Shown here piece by piece: positions 7,775 to 18,557 of a stretch of DNA of 64,000 nt (position 1 is the stretch's first letter; each line of letters begins with the position of its first letter). Under the pieces are notes generated by a model, which was not told the DNA's origin, did not search any database, and saw nothing but the letters and a program-made list of their open reading frames with translations. The translations under genes were made by a program, and so were the position numbers. Where the stretch lies: NCBI RefSeq assembly GCF_003050835.1, contig NZ_QAOJ01000008.1, forward strand, positions 232,910-296,909, written 5' to 3'. This DNA comes from Pseudomonas sp. GV071 (lineage in GTDB: Bacteria > Pseudomonadota > Gammaproteobacteria > Pseudomonadales > Pseudomonadaceae).

Positions 7775-9340
7775 TCAGCGGTTAAACCGTTCCACCAACG
7801 CCGACTGCCGCTGCGCGGTGATGGTCAGCTCCTTGCTCAACTGCGCGGTGTTCTGCGCTTCGCCAGAGGTCTGATCGGCCAACTGGGCAATGGTGGTGAT
7901 GTTCTGGTTGATCTCATCCGCCACCGCGCTTTGCTCTTCCGCCGCCGCCGCGATCTGGTCGGCCATGTCGGCGATGTTGGCCACCGCTTCGCTGATACCC
8001 ACCAACGCCTGGTCCGCCTTGAGCACGCGCTCAACGCCTTCGTCTGCCTGTTTGCGGCCGATCTCCATGGTCAGCACGGCCTCTTCGGCGGTGCGTTGCA
8101 GCTTGGCGATCAACTGATGGATTTGCCCGGTGGACTCAGCGGTGCGCTGCGCCAGTGAGCGCACTTCATCGGCGACCACGGCAAAACCACGGCCCATCTC
8201 GCCGGCACGTGCGGCTTCGATGGCGGCGTTGAGGGCCAGCAGGTTGGTCTGGTCGGCGATGCCTTTGATCACATCGACCACGCCGCCGATTTCGTTGCTG
8301 TCCTGGGCCAGGCGGGTCACGGTTTCGCCAGTTTCACCCACCGATACCGACAAGCGCTGAATGGCTTCGCGGGTTTCGCCGGCAATGCTGCGGCCTTCAC
8401 CGGTAAGACGGTTGGCTTCCTGGGTGGCGATGGCGGTACGTGCCACGTTGCTGGCCACTTCCAGGGTGGTGGCGGCCATTTCGTTGACGGCGGTGGCGAC
8501 CTGTTCGGTTTCCACCCGCTGACGTTCCAGGCCCTTGGAGCTGTTCTGCGCCAGGGTGTCGGCCTGCTGGGCCTGCTCGGTCAGGTGTTCGGCGCTGTCT
8601 TGCAGCCGGGTCAGGCAGGTTTTCAGGCGCGCTTCCTGGCTGAGCATGGCCATTTCCAGGCGTGCCTGTGGGCCGCGGCTGTCGGTGTACATGGTGGCGA
8701 TCAGCGGGTCGGAGTTGCTTTGTTCGGCGAGGCGCAACAGGCGGCGGATACCGCGTTGCTGCCAGTTCAGGCCGAGCAGGCCGAGGGGTACTGAAAGCAC
8801 TGCCGCAAGCAGAAAACCCCAGTGGAAATCGAGCCAGGCACCCAGCACAAAACCGATCTGGCTGATCAGAATGAAGGGAACCCAGTTCTGCAGAATCGGC
8901 AGCCAGAAATTGCTCGACGGAATCGCTGCTTTGCCCGCATTGATCCTTTGGTACAGCGCTTCAGCGCGACGAACCTGTTCCGCGGTGGGTTTTACCCGCA
9001 CCGACTCAAAGCCGATCACTTGGCTGTTTTCCAGCACCGGCGTGACGTAAGCGTTGACCCAGTAGTGGTCGCCGTTGACACAGCGGTTCTTGACGATGCC
9101 CATCCACGGTCGGCCCGATTTCAACGTCGTCCACATATGCGCAAACACCGCCGGCGGCACGTCGGGGTGGCGAACCATATTGTGTGGAGAACCGATCAAC
9201 TGCTCGCGGGTGAAGCCGCTGATTTCTACGAACGCATCGTTGGCGTAGGTGATCTCGCCTTTGAGGTCAGTGGTGGAGATCAGGCGTTGCTGAGCAGGAA
9301 AGGTACGTTCACGTTGGGTGACGGGCTGATTGTTGCGCAT
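7775..9340 (-). CDS. aer: Methyl-accepting chemotaxis protein with PAS domain, Aer-like aerotaxis receptor
   Basis: 521-residue chemoreceptor. The N-terminal PAS domain (about 10-120) contains the typical YANDAFVEISGF...HNMVRHPDVPP...WMGIVKNRCVNGDHYWVNAY pattern of the FAD-binding Aer family. A short hydrophobic hairpin (about 145-190) anchors it without a periplasmic domain. The C-terminal signalling domain has the conserved tip IADQTNLLALNAAIEAARAGE and GFAVVADEVRSLA that contacts CheA/CheW. It probably senses redox or oxygen and steers swimming, which fits its place next to the cbb3 oxidases. No strong ribosome site is visible before the ATG. It ends at a shared bidirectional terminator. 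Confidence 0.92.
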   Translation of the reverse strand: MRNNQPVTQRERTFPAQQRLISTTDLKGEITYANDAFVEISGFTREQLIGSPHNMVRHPDVPPAVFAHMWTTLKSGRPWMGIVKNRCVNGDHYWVNAYVTPVLENSQVIGFESVRVKPTAEQVRRAEALYQRINAGKAAIPSSNFWLPILQNWVPFILISQIGFVLGAWLDFHWGFLLAAVLSVPLGLLGLNWQQRGIRRLLRLAEQSNSDPLIATMYTDSRGPQARLEMAMLSQEARLKTCLTRLQDSAEHLTEQAQQADTLAQNSSKGLERQRVETEQVATAVNEMAATTLEVASNVARTAIATQEANRLTGEGRSIAGETREAIQRLSVSVGETGETVTRLAQDSNEIGGVVDVIKGIADQTNLLALNAAIEAARAGEMGRGFAVVADEVRSLAQRTAESTGQIHQLIAKLQRTAEEAVLTMEIGRKQADEGVERVLKADQALVGISEAVANIADMADQIAAAAEEQSAVADEINQNITTIAQLADQTSGEAQNTAQLSKELTITAQRQSALVERFNR

Positions 9341-9531
9341 GGGGCTTTATCCGTAATGTCCGTGCCGTTCTGATCGGCCGCTGCCGAGCAAAGTTGAGGA
9401 GAAATTTCCGACGTCAAATTTCCCGCGCAGTGTAACCAGATTTGAACTGGCGCACAGTTTTCAACACCATAGTCGCAAAAGGCCGGCGGCGCGGGGTTCT
9501 GCCCGAGGCCGCCAGCCAGAGCCTTCGCGGC

Positions 9532-12273
<2,742 letters not shown>

Positions 12274-12478
12274 GCTCATCTCCTTATGGGGCTACACGGT
12301 AAAGCCCGGGGTGCGCAGTTGGGCTGCGTCGAAGGGTGCATAGGTAGAAACTGCAGGACAGATCTAGCCTAGCTGGCGCGGCAGGTTTCGCCTTGAAGGC
12401 TTGCGCCTTTCAACTGACTGCCCTTGAGCGCTCGGGGTTCCAACTCGGCTATCATGCGCGCCCTGAGGAGAACACCTG

Positions 12479-13534
12479 ATGACCACTTTGTTGCTGCACT
12501 GCCGCCCCGGTTTCGAAAGCGAGGTGTGCTCGGAAATAAGCGACCACGCCGCGCGCCTGGAGGTGGCGGGGTACGCCAAGGCCAAGCCCAATACCGCCTA
12601 CGCCGAATTTATCTGCACCGACGCCGACGGCCCCGAGCGCCTGATGCGTGGCCAGCGCTTCGCTCAGCTGATTTTCCCGCGCCAATGGGCCCGTGGGCAG
12701 TTCATCGACCTGCCGGAAACCGACCGCATCAGCGTGCTGCTCACCCACCTGCAGGACCTGCCCGTGTGCGGCAGCCTGTGGCTGGAAGTGCTGGACACCA
12801 ACGACGGCAAAGAGCTGTCGAACTTCTGCAAAAAATTCGAAGCGCCGCTGCGCAATGCCCTGAAGAAAGCCGGGCGCCTGGTCGAAGACGAGCGTAAACC
12901 GCGCCTGCTGCTGACCTTCAAGAGCGGCCGCGAAGTGTTCCTCGGCCTGGCCGAAACCAACAACTCGGCGTTCTGGCCCGGCGGTATTCCGCGCCTCAAG
13001 TTCCCGCGCGAAGCCCCCAGCCGCTCCACCCTCAAGTTGGAAGAAGCCTGGCACCAGTTCATTCCCCGTGAAGAGTGGGACGAGCGCCTGAACGGCGACA
13101 TGACCGGCGTCGACCTTGGCGCTTCGCCCGGCGGCTGGACCTACCAACTGGTGCGTCGTGGCATGCTGGTGACCGCCATCGATAACGGTCCGATGGCCGA
13201 AAGTCTGATGGACACCGGCCTGGTGCAGCATTTGATGGTCGACGGTTTTACCTGGACGCCCAAACAGCCGGTGGACTGGATGGTCTGCGACATCGTCGAG
13301 AAACCCGCGCGCAACGCTGCCTTGCTGGAAACCTGGATCGGCGAGGGCCATTGCCGCGAGGCGGTGGTCAATCTGAAGCTGCCGATGAAACAGCGCTACG
13401 CCGAAGTGAAGCGTCTGCTCGAACGCATTGAAGAGGGCTTCAAAGCCCGTGGGGTAAGGGCCAGCATCAGCTGCAAACAGCTCTACCACGATCGGGAAGA
13501 AGTGACCTGCCACCTGCGCCGGCTGAGCAAGTAG
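12479..13534 (+). CDS. rlmM: 23S rRNA 2'-O-ribose C2498 methyltransferase RlmM
   Basis: 351-residue protein matching RlmM (YgdE) in length and layout: an N-terminal THUMP-like region (about 1-170), then a Rossmann-type methyltransferase domain with the SAM loop DLGASPGGWTYQLV (about 207-220), MVCDIVEKPAR and VVNLKLPMKQR. It methylates the ribose of C2498 in the peptidyl transferase region of 23S rRNA using SAM. Ribosome site GAGGAG lies upstream of the ATG. tusA follows 63 bp later on the same strand. Confidence 0.93.
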   Translation: MTTLLLHCRPGFESEVCSEISDHAARLEVAGYAKAKPNTAYAEFICTDADGPERLMRGQRFAQLIFPRQWARGQFIDLPETDRISVLLTHLQDLPVCGSLWLEVLDTNDGKELSNFCKKFEAPLRNALKKAGRLVEDERKPRLLLTFKSGREVFLGLAETNNSAFWPGGIPRLKFPREAPSRSTLKLEEAWHQFIPREEWDERLNGDMTGVDLGASPGGWTYQLVRRGMLVTAIDNGPMAESLMDTGLVQHLMVDGFTWTPKQPVDWMVCDIVEKPARNAALLETWIGEGHCREAVVNLKLPMKQRYAEVKRLLERIEEGFKARGVRASISCKQLYHDREEVTCHLRRLSK

Positions 13535-13597
13535 GCGAACAGGGTTTGACCGAGGCGGCCATTTGACGAAAATGGCCGTCAGTTTCTGGAGTGACTC

Positions 13598-13849
13598 ATG
13601 TCTGAATTCGATCCCGCCGCGCCGCTGGACGGCACCCTCGACGCCACCGGCCTGTTCTGCCCGGAGCCGGTAATGATGCTGCACAACAAAGTGCGCGACC
13701 TGCCGGCTGGCGGCCTGCTCAAAGTCATCGCCACCGACCCCTCAACCCGCCGCGACATCCCCAAGTTCTGCGTATTCCTCGGCCATGAGCTGGTGCAGCA
13801 ACAGGAAGAGGCCGGCACTTACCTGTATTGGATTCGCAAAAAGACGTAG
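13598..13849 (+). CDS. tusA: Sulfur carrier protein TusA
   Basis: 83-residue TusA/SirA-like protein that relays persulfide sulfur, notably to tRNA 2-thiouridine synthesis. The family core LDATGLFCPEPVMMLHNKVRDL carries the active cysteine at about residue 27, and FCVFLGHELVQQ is the second conserved part. GGAG precedes the ATG. The stop codon TAG is part of the repeat GTAGGTTGGG that begins at 13846, so the terminus may have been set by insertion of that repeat. Confidence 0.94.
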   Translation: MSEFDPAAPLDGTLDATGLFCPEPVMMLHNKVRDLPAGGLLKVIATDPSTRRDIPKFCVFLGHELVQQQEEAGTYLYWIRKKT

Positions 13850-13944
13850 GTTGGGTTGAGCCAAAGGCGAAGCCCAACATGGAGTCTGTCAGGGATCCGC
13901 GTGCAGACCGCAAGTTGGGCTGCGCTGCGCTCAACCCAACCTAC
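13846..13944. repeat. Inverted repeat, GTAGGTTGGG family, copy 1
   Basis: Ends GTAGGTTGGGTTGAGC and GCTCAACCCAACCTAC are inverted, with inner GAAGCCCAAC / GTTGGGCTGCG arms. It spans the whole gap between tusA and the MATE gene and contains the TAG stop of each. Further copies at 16703-16817 and 43309-43468. Confidence 0.88.
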
Positions 13945-15335
13945 TTGGCCGCGTGAATCTTGATCCGTTTCTTCGCACTGCGCGCCAGCCGAATACTCAG
14001 CATCACAGCAGCACACGTCAGCCCCACGATCAGCCCCTGCCACAAGCCTTTCGGTCCGCTCGGTTCGCCGAACCAGTGCGACAGCCCCAGCGCATAGCCC
14101 ACCGGCAACCCAATGCCCCAGTAAGCGAACAGGGTCATGACCATGGTCACGCGGGTGTCTTGATAGCCGCGCAGCGCGCCGGCCGCCGTGACCTGCACGG
14201 CATCGGAAAACTGGTACAGCGCAGCAAATACGATCAGCGCCGAGGCCACGCCAATCACCGCCGAGTCGCGGCTGTAGATGCTGGCGATCTCGGTGCGCAG
14301 TTGATACATCAGCACCGCGGCAACGCAGGCAAACGCCAGCGCCGTCAGGATTCCCACTCCGGCCACAAAGCGCGCCTGGCGTGGGTCGCCAGCGCCGAGG
14401 GAGTGGCCGACCCGCACGGTCACGGCCATGGCCAGGGCGTACGGAATCATGAATGTCAGCGAGCTGAAGTTCAGCGCCACCTGGTGGCCGGCGACCACGT
14501 CGGCACCGAGGCTGCCGATCAGCAGGGCGATCACGGCGAAAATGCTCGATTCGGCAAACACCGCGATACCAATCGGCAAGCCGACGCTCAGCAGCCGTTG
14601 AATCGGCTCCCAGCGCGGCCATTCGAAGTGGCTGAACAGCCCGGCGTTTTTGTACACCGGTGCCCAACGCACCCAGGCCAGCATGGCGAAGAACATGCAC
14701 CACATCGCCACCGCCGTGGCCCAGCCGCAACCGGCGCCGCCCAAGGCGGGTAGGCCGAAGTGGCCATAGATGAAGATGTAGTTCAGCGGAATGTTCAGCA
14801 GCAGGCCGAGCACGCCGATCATCATGCTCGGGCGAGTGCGGCCGAGGCCATCGCTGAAGCAGCGCAGCACGTAATACAGCGCCACCGAGGGAATGCCGCA
14901 GCCGATGCCGTACAGGTAGACCATGCTCGGGCCGACCAGCTCGGGGTCGACGCCCATCACCACCAGAATCGGCTTGGCATTCCACAGCATGATGCCAGCG
15001 GCGATGCCTACCACCAGGGCCAGCCACAGGGCCTGGCGTACCAGGGGGCCGATTTCGCTCACCTGGCCGGCGCCAAAACGCTGGGCGACTTTCGGTGTGG
15101 TGGCCAGCAGGATGCCGGTCATCAGCAAATAGACCGGCACCCAAATGGAGTTGCCCAGGGCCACGGCGGCCAGGTCACGGGGGCCGACGCGGCCGGCCAT
15201 CACGGCGTCGACAAAGCCCATCGCCGAGTGCGACAGCTGGGCAATCATGATGGGCAGGGCCAGAACCAGCAGGGCGCGCAGTTCGCGCATGGAACGAGAA
15301 AAGCGGGATTCGCGGGCGATCACAAGGCAGTCCAT
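13941..15335 (-). CDS. MATE-family multidrug efflux transporter (NorM/PmpM type)
   Basis: 464-residue polytopic membrane protein with about 12 helices arranged as two MatE repeats. LPIMIAQLSHSAMGFVDAVMAGRVG near the N-terminus and GALRGYQDTRVTMVMTLFAYWGIGLPVGY in the second half are typical. Such pumps expel cationic drugs by Na+ or H+ antiport. Start uncertain: the ATG at 15335 (MDCLVIARES) gives a usual length; an ATG at 15290 (MRELRALL) is the alternative and neither has a strong ribosome site. The frame is open far upstream but that part is antisense to pdxB. The stop codon lies in the flanking repeat. Confidence 0.9.
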   Translation of the reverse strand: MDCLVIARESRFSRSMRELRALLVLALPIMIAQLSHSAMGFVDAVMAGRVGPRDLAAVALGNSIWVPVYLLMTGILLATTPKVAQRFGAGQVSEIGPLVRQALWLALVVGIAAGIMLWNAKPILVVMGVDPELVGPSMVYLYGIGCGIPSVALYYVLRCFSDGLGRTRPSMMIGVLGLLLNIPLNYIFIYGHFGLPALGGAGCGWATAVAMWCMFFAMLAWVRWAPVYKNAGLFSHFEWPRWEPIQRLLSVGLPIGIAVFAESSIFAVIALLIGSLGADVVAGHQVALNFSSLTFMIPYALAMAVTVRVGHSLGAGDPRQARFVAGVGILTALAFACVAAVLMYQLRTEIASIYSRDSAVIGVASALIVFAALYQFSDAVQVTAAGALRGYQDTRVTMVMTLFAYWGIGLPVGYALGLSHWFGEPSGPKGLWQGLIVGLTCAAVMLSIRLARSAKKRIKIHAAK

Positions 15336-15575
15336 TTTTGTAAGTGCGCACTGTATCGGCAGTGGTGGCCGGGCACTCGCTTCTGTCCGAGTGGCTTTTG
15401 TGGGTAAAAAGCACTTAAAGCGCGGGCTGCGCCAGGACAGAGCTTGCAAAGGAATCGCGAGTTTACGCGTTGACGCACCAGTCAGGAAAGAGCCCAGCAA
15501 GGAGCCAGGGAAAATCCGCCGTCGCCCCGCGCCGGCATCCGTCCTAGAATGTCCGCCAGACTTTTGGAGCCTGTC

Positions 15576-16706
15576 ATGCGCATTCTTGCCGACGAAAATA
15601 TTCCGCTGCTGGACGAGTTTTTTGCCGAGTTCGGCGAGATCGAACGTATGCCCGGTCGCGCCTTCGACCGTGCCGCCGTGGCCCGCGCCGATGTGCTGCT
15701 GGTGCGCTCGGTGACCCAGGCCAACCGCGCGTTGCTGGAAGGCAGCAAGGTGCGTTTTGTCGGCACCTGCACCATCGGCACCGACCACCTGGACCTCGAC
15801 TATTTCGCCGAACACGGTATCGGCTGGGCCAGCGCGCCGGGCTGCAACGCCCGTGGCGTGGTCGACTATGTGCTGGGCAGCTTGCTGTGCCTGGCCGAGG
15901 TCAGTGGCGCCGATCTGGCCCGGCGCACCTATGGTGTGGTGGGGGCGGGGCAGGTTGGCGGTCGTCTGGTGGATGTGCTGCGCGGGCTGGGCTGGCAGGT
16001 GCTGGTCTGCGATCCGCCACGGCAGGCGGCGGAGGGGGGCGATTATGTGAGCCTGGAAGACATCATTCAGCGCTGCGATGTAATCAGCCTGCATACGCCG
16101 TTGATCAGCAGTACCCGCCATCTGTTGAATGCCGAACGTCTGGCCCAGCTGAAAACAGGCGCCTGGCTGATCAATGCCAGCCGTGGCCCGGTGGTGGACA
16201 ACGCCGCGCTGCGCGAGCTGCTGCTGGAGCGTCACGACCTGGAAGCGGTGCTGGATGTCTGGGAAGGCGAGCCGCAGGTGGATGTCGACCTGGCCGAACT
16301 GTGCCTGCTGGCCACCCCGCATATCGCTGGCTACAGCCTGGACGGCAAGTTGCGCGGCACGGCGCAGATTTATCAGGCGTTCTGTGAGCACTTCAAGCTG
16401 CCGGCGCGGGTGCAACTGGACGATCTGCTGCCGCCGTACTGGCTGACCGAATTTGGCCTCGACGCCACCGCTTCGCTGCCAGTAGCGCTGGGTGCGCTAT
16501 GCCGGGCGATCTACGACCCGCGCCGTGACGACGCCGATTTCCGCCGCAGTTTGCTGGGTACCTCCAGCGAGCGCAAAGCCGCGTTCGACGCCCTGCGCAA
16601 ACACTACCCGGCTCGGCGCGAGATCGATGGTTTGCATGTGAAGTTGAGCGGCGAAGCGCCAGAGCTGGCGCAAGTGGTGCGGGCGTTGGGTGGGACGTTG
16701 GTGTAG
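15576..16706 (+). CDS. pdxB: Erythronate-4-phosphate dehydrogenase
   Basis: NAD-dependent D-2-hydroxyacid dehydrogenase-family enzyme of the DXP-dependent pyridoxal 5'-phosphate pathway, oxidising 4-phosphoerythronate. The 376-residue protein begins MRILADENIPLLDEFF, a PdxB hallmark; TYGVVGAGQVGGRLVDVLRGLG is the NAD loop, INASRGPVVD is conserved, and the C-terminal PdxB dimerisation domain (after about 285) is present. The ATG at 15576 has GGAG 7 bp before it. The stop TAG is inside GTAGGTTGGG of the next repeat. Divergent from the MATE gene. Confidence 0.96.
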   Translation: MRILADENIPLLDEFFAEFGEIERMPGRAFDRAAVARADVLLVRSVTQANRALLEGSKVRFVGTCTIGTDHLDLDYFAEHGIGWASAPGCNARGVVDYVLGSLLCLAEVSGADLARRTYGVVGAGQVGGRLVDVLRGLGWQVLVCDPPRQAAEGGDYVSLEDIIQRCDVISLHTPLISSTRHLLNAERLAQLKTGAWLINASRGPVVDNAALRELLLERHDLEAVLDVWEGEPQVDVDLAELCLLATPHIAGYSLDGKLRGTAQIYQAFCEHFKLPARVQLDDLLPPYWLTEFGLDATASLPVALGALCRAIYDPRRDDADFRRSLLGTSSERKAAFDALRKHYPARREIDGLHVKLSGEAPELAQVVRALGGTLV

Positions 16707-16817
16707 GTTGGGCTGAACATCGTGAAGCCCAACAGGCCAGCCAGAGGCTGGCGCTTGTCGGTATTGGCATCGGTATCGGTCTCGCAGTTGGGCTTCGCTT
16801 CGCTCAACCCAACCTAC
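16703..16817. repeat. Inverted repeat, GTAGGTTGGG family, copy 2
   Basis: Ends GTAGGTTGGGCTGAAC and GCTCAACCCAACCTAC with inner GAAGCCCAAC / GTTGGGCTTCGC. The left end supplies the pdxB stop codon; the right end lies just outside the small gene at 16829. Confidence 0.88.
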
Positions 16818-16828
16818 GCCGCTCTCGC

Positions 16829-17008
16829 TCAGTCGTGTTCTGGCTCGCCGAGTGCGGCTTCTTCCAGTTGCTCGCAGGCCTGTTGAACCATGCCTTCGGT
16901 AATCGGAATCTCGCGGCCCTTGGCGTCGATGATAGCGCCGCCCACAGGGTGCTGGGGTGGCAACGGTACAACGCGGCGTTCAGCGGTATGCAGGGTGTGC
17001 AAGCTCAT
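16829..17008 (-). CDS. Small uncharacterised protein (59 residues)
   Basis: Begins MSLHTLHTAERRVVPLPPQHP and ends in an acidic helix (VQQACEQLEEAALGEPEHD). The middle, VGGAIIDAKGREIPITEGMV, reads like a short beta-hairpin. No signal peptide, membrane helix or metal motif. A good ribosome site (GAGGAG) precedes the ATG at 17008, which is why I do not use the longer frame to 17080. Divergent from the gene at 17161. Function unknown; coding is supported by the ribosome site and codon usage. Confidence 0.75.
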   Translation of the reverse strand: MSLHTLHTAERRVVPLPPQHPVGGAIIDAKGREIPITEGMVQQACEQLEEAALGEPEHD

Positions 17009-17160
17009 GGCCTGTCTCCTCATCAGGTGGTGCGCCAAGGGTAGTCGGCGCAAATGAAAGCCCAATGACAAACACGCCACCGCGTGCTGCCATCCCTTCA
17101 GTTGGGCATTAGTTTTGTGAATCGACGCGGGCCAACTAGTTCCCGCTTATTGAGGCTCGT

Positions 17161-18279
17161 ATGTCGGTTTTTCATCTCGGTTTGATCATCAACCCACTCG
17201 CCGGCCTGGGTGGTCCTGCCGGCCTCAAGGGCAGTGACGGTGTGGCCGCCGAAGCCCTGGCCCGTGGCGCTCAGCCGCGAGCAGCCGAACGCACACGGGT
17301 GGCGCTGGAGCTGTTGCTGCCGCTGCGCGAGCGCCTGGAGTTTTTGACCTTTCCCGGCCCGATGGGCGGCGATCTGCTCGCTGAAATGGGCTTCAAGCAC
17401 CGCCTGCTCGGCACCTTGAGCGCGGCCCAGACCAGCGCTGCCGACACCCGCAACGCCGTGCAAGCGCTGCAAGCCGAAGGCGTGGCGTTGCTGCTGTTTG
17501 CCGGCGGCGACGGCACCGCGCGGGATGTCTGCGCCGTGGCCCGGGAGGGGCAAGCGGTGCTCGGCATTCCGGCCGGGGTGAAGATTCAGTCGGGCGTCTA
17601 CGCGGTCAGCCCGCGTGCCGCTGGCGAGCTGACCCGGCGCCTGATCGAAGGCGGCCTGGTGCGCCTGAGCAACGCCGAAGTACGCGACATCGACGAAACC
17701 GCTCTACGCGATGGTCGGGTGGCGGCGCGCTGGTACGGCGAATTGAGCGTGCCGCAGGAAGGCAGTTTTGTGCAGCAGGTGAAGCAGGGCGGGGTAGAGT
17801 CCGAAGAGCTGGTGCTCAGCGAAATCGCCGCCTGGCTGGAAGATACCTGGCAGCAGGATGTGCGTTATGTGTTGGGGCCAGGCTCAACGCTGCATGGCTT
17901 GGCGCATAACCTCGGCTTGCAGACCACCCTGCTCGGTGTCGATGTGATCGAAAACGGCCGGGTGTTGGCGCTGGATGTTACCGAGGCGCAGTTGTTTGAG
18001 CTGGTGAACGGCAAGCCGGCGGTGCTACTGGTCACGGCCATTGGCGGGCAGGGGCATATTCTCGGGCGAGGTAACCAGCAGGTGAGCCCGCGTGTGGTGC
18101 GGGCCATTGGGTTGGATAACCTGCGGGTGGTGGCGACCAAACGCAAGCTGGCGACCCTCGAAGGGAGGCCGCTGCTGGTCGACAGCGGCGATGCGGTGCT
18201 GGATGACAGCTTTGCCGATGTGGCGAAGGTGTGGGCGGGGTACAAGGAAGAGTTGTTGTACCCGCTGTCCTCGATTTAG
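17161..18279 (+). CDS. ATP-NAD kinase-like (NAD kinase fold) protein
   Basis: 372-residue protein of the NAD-kinase/diacylglycerol-kinase fold. LIINPLAGLGG near the N-terminus and LLFAGGDGTARDV (about 117-129) are the nucleotide-binding GGDGT signature, followed by GIPAGVKIQSGVYAVSP. It is longer than housekeeping NAD kinase (about 295 residues) and belongs to the group annotated as ATP-NAD kinase family; the true substrate is not established. The ATG has GAGGC upstream. The 3' end runs directly into a palindromic repeat. Confidence 0.82.
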   Translation: MSVFHLGLIINPLAGLGGPAGLKGSDGVAAEALARGAQPRAAERTRVALELLLPLRERLEFLTFPGPMGGDLLAEMGFKHRLLGTLSAAQTSAADTRNAVQALQAEGVALLLFAGGDGTARDVCAVAREGQAVLGIPAGVKIQSGVYAVSPRAAGELTRRLIEGGLVRLSNAEVRDIDETALRDGRVAARWYGELSVPQEGSFVQQVKQGGVESEELVLSEIAAWLEDTWQQDVRYVLGPGSTLHGLAHNLGLQTTLLGVDVIENGRVLALDVTEAQLFELVNGKPAVLLVTAIGGQGHILGRGNQQVSPRVVRAIGLDNLRVVATKRKLATLEGRPLLVDSGDAVLDDSFADVAKVWAGYKEELLYPLSSI

Positions 18280-18470
<191 letters not shown>

Positions 18471-18557
18471 GGAGTGTTCTATTTATGTGTTTGCCGCTTG
18501 TTGTCCGCGCTTGCCATCCCCATCTAACGCTAGCCCCCCTCAATCTTCGAGCCCCGC

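Noticed and set aside
15336..16415. N-terminal extension of the MATE protein by about 360 residues
   Set aside because: It is antisense to pdxB and has no transporter features; normal MATE length is reached from 15335.
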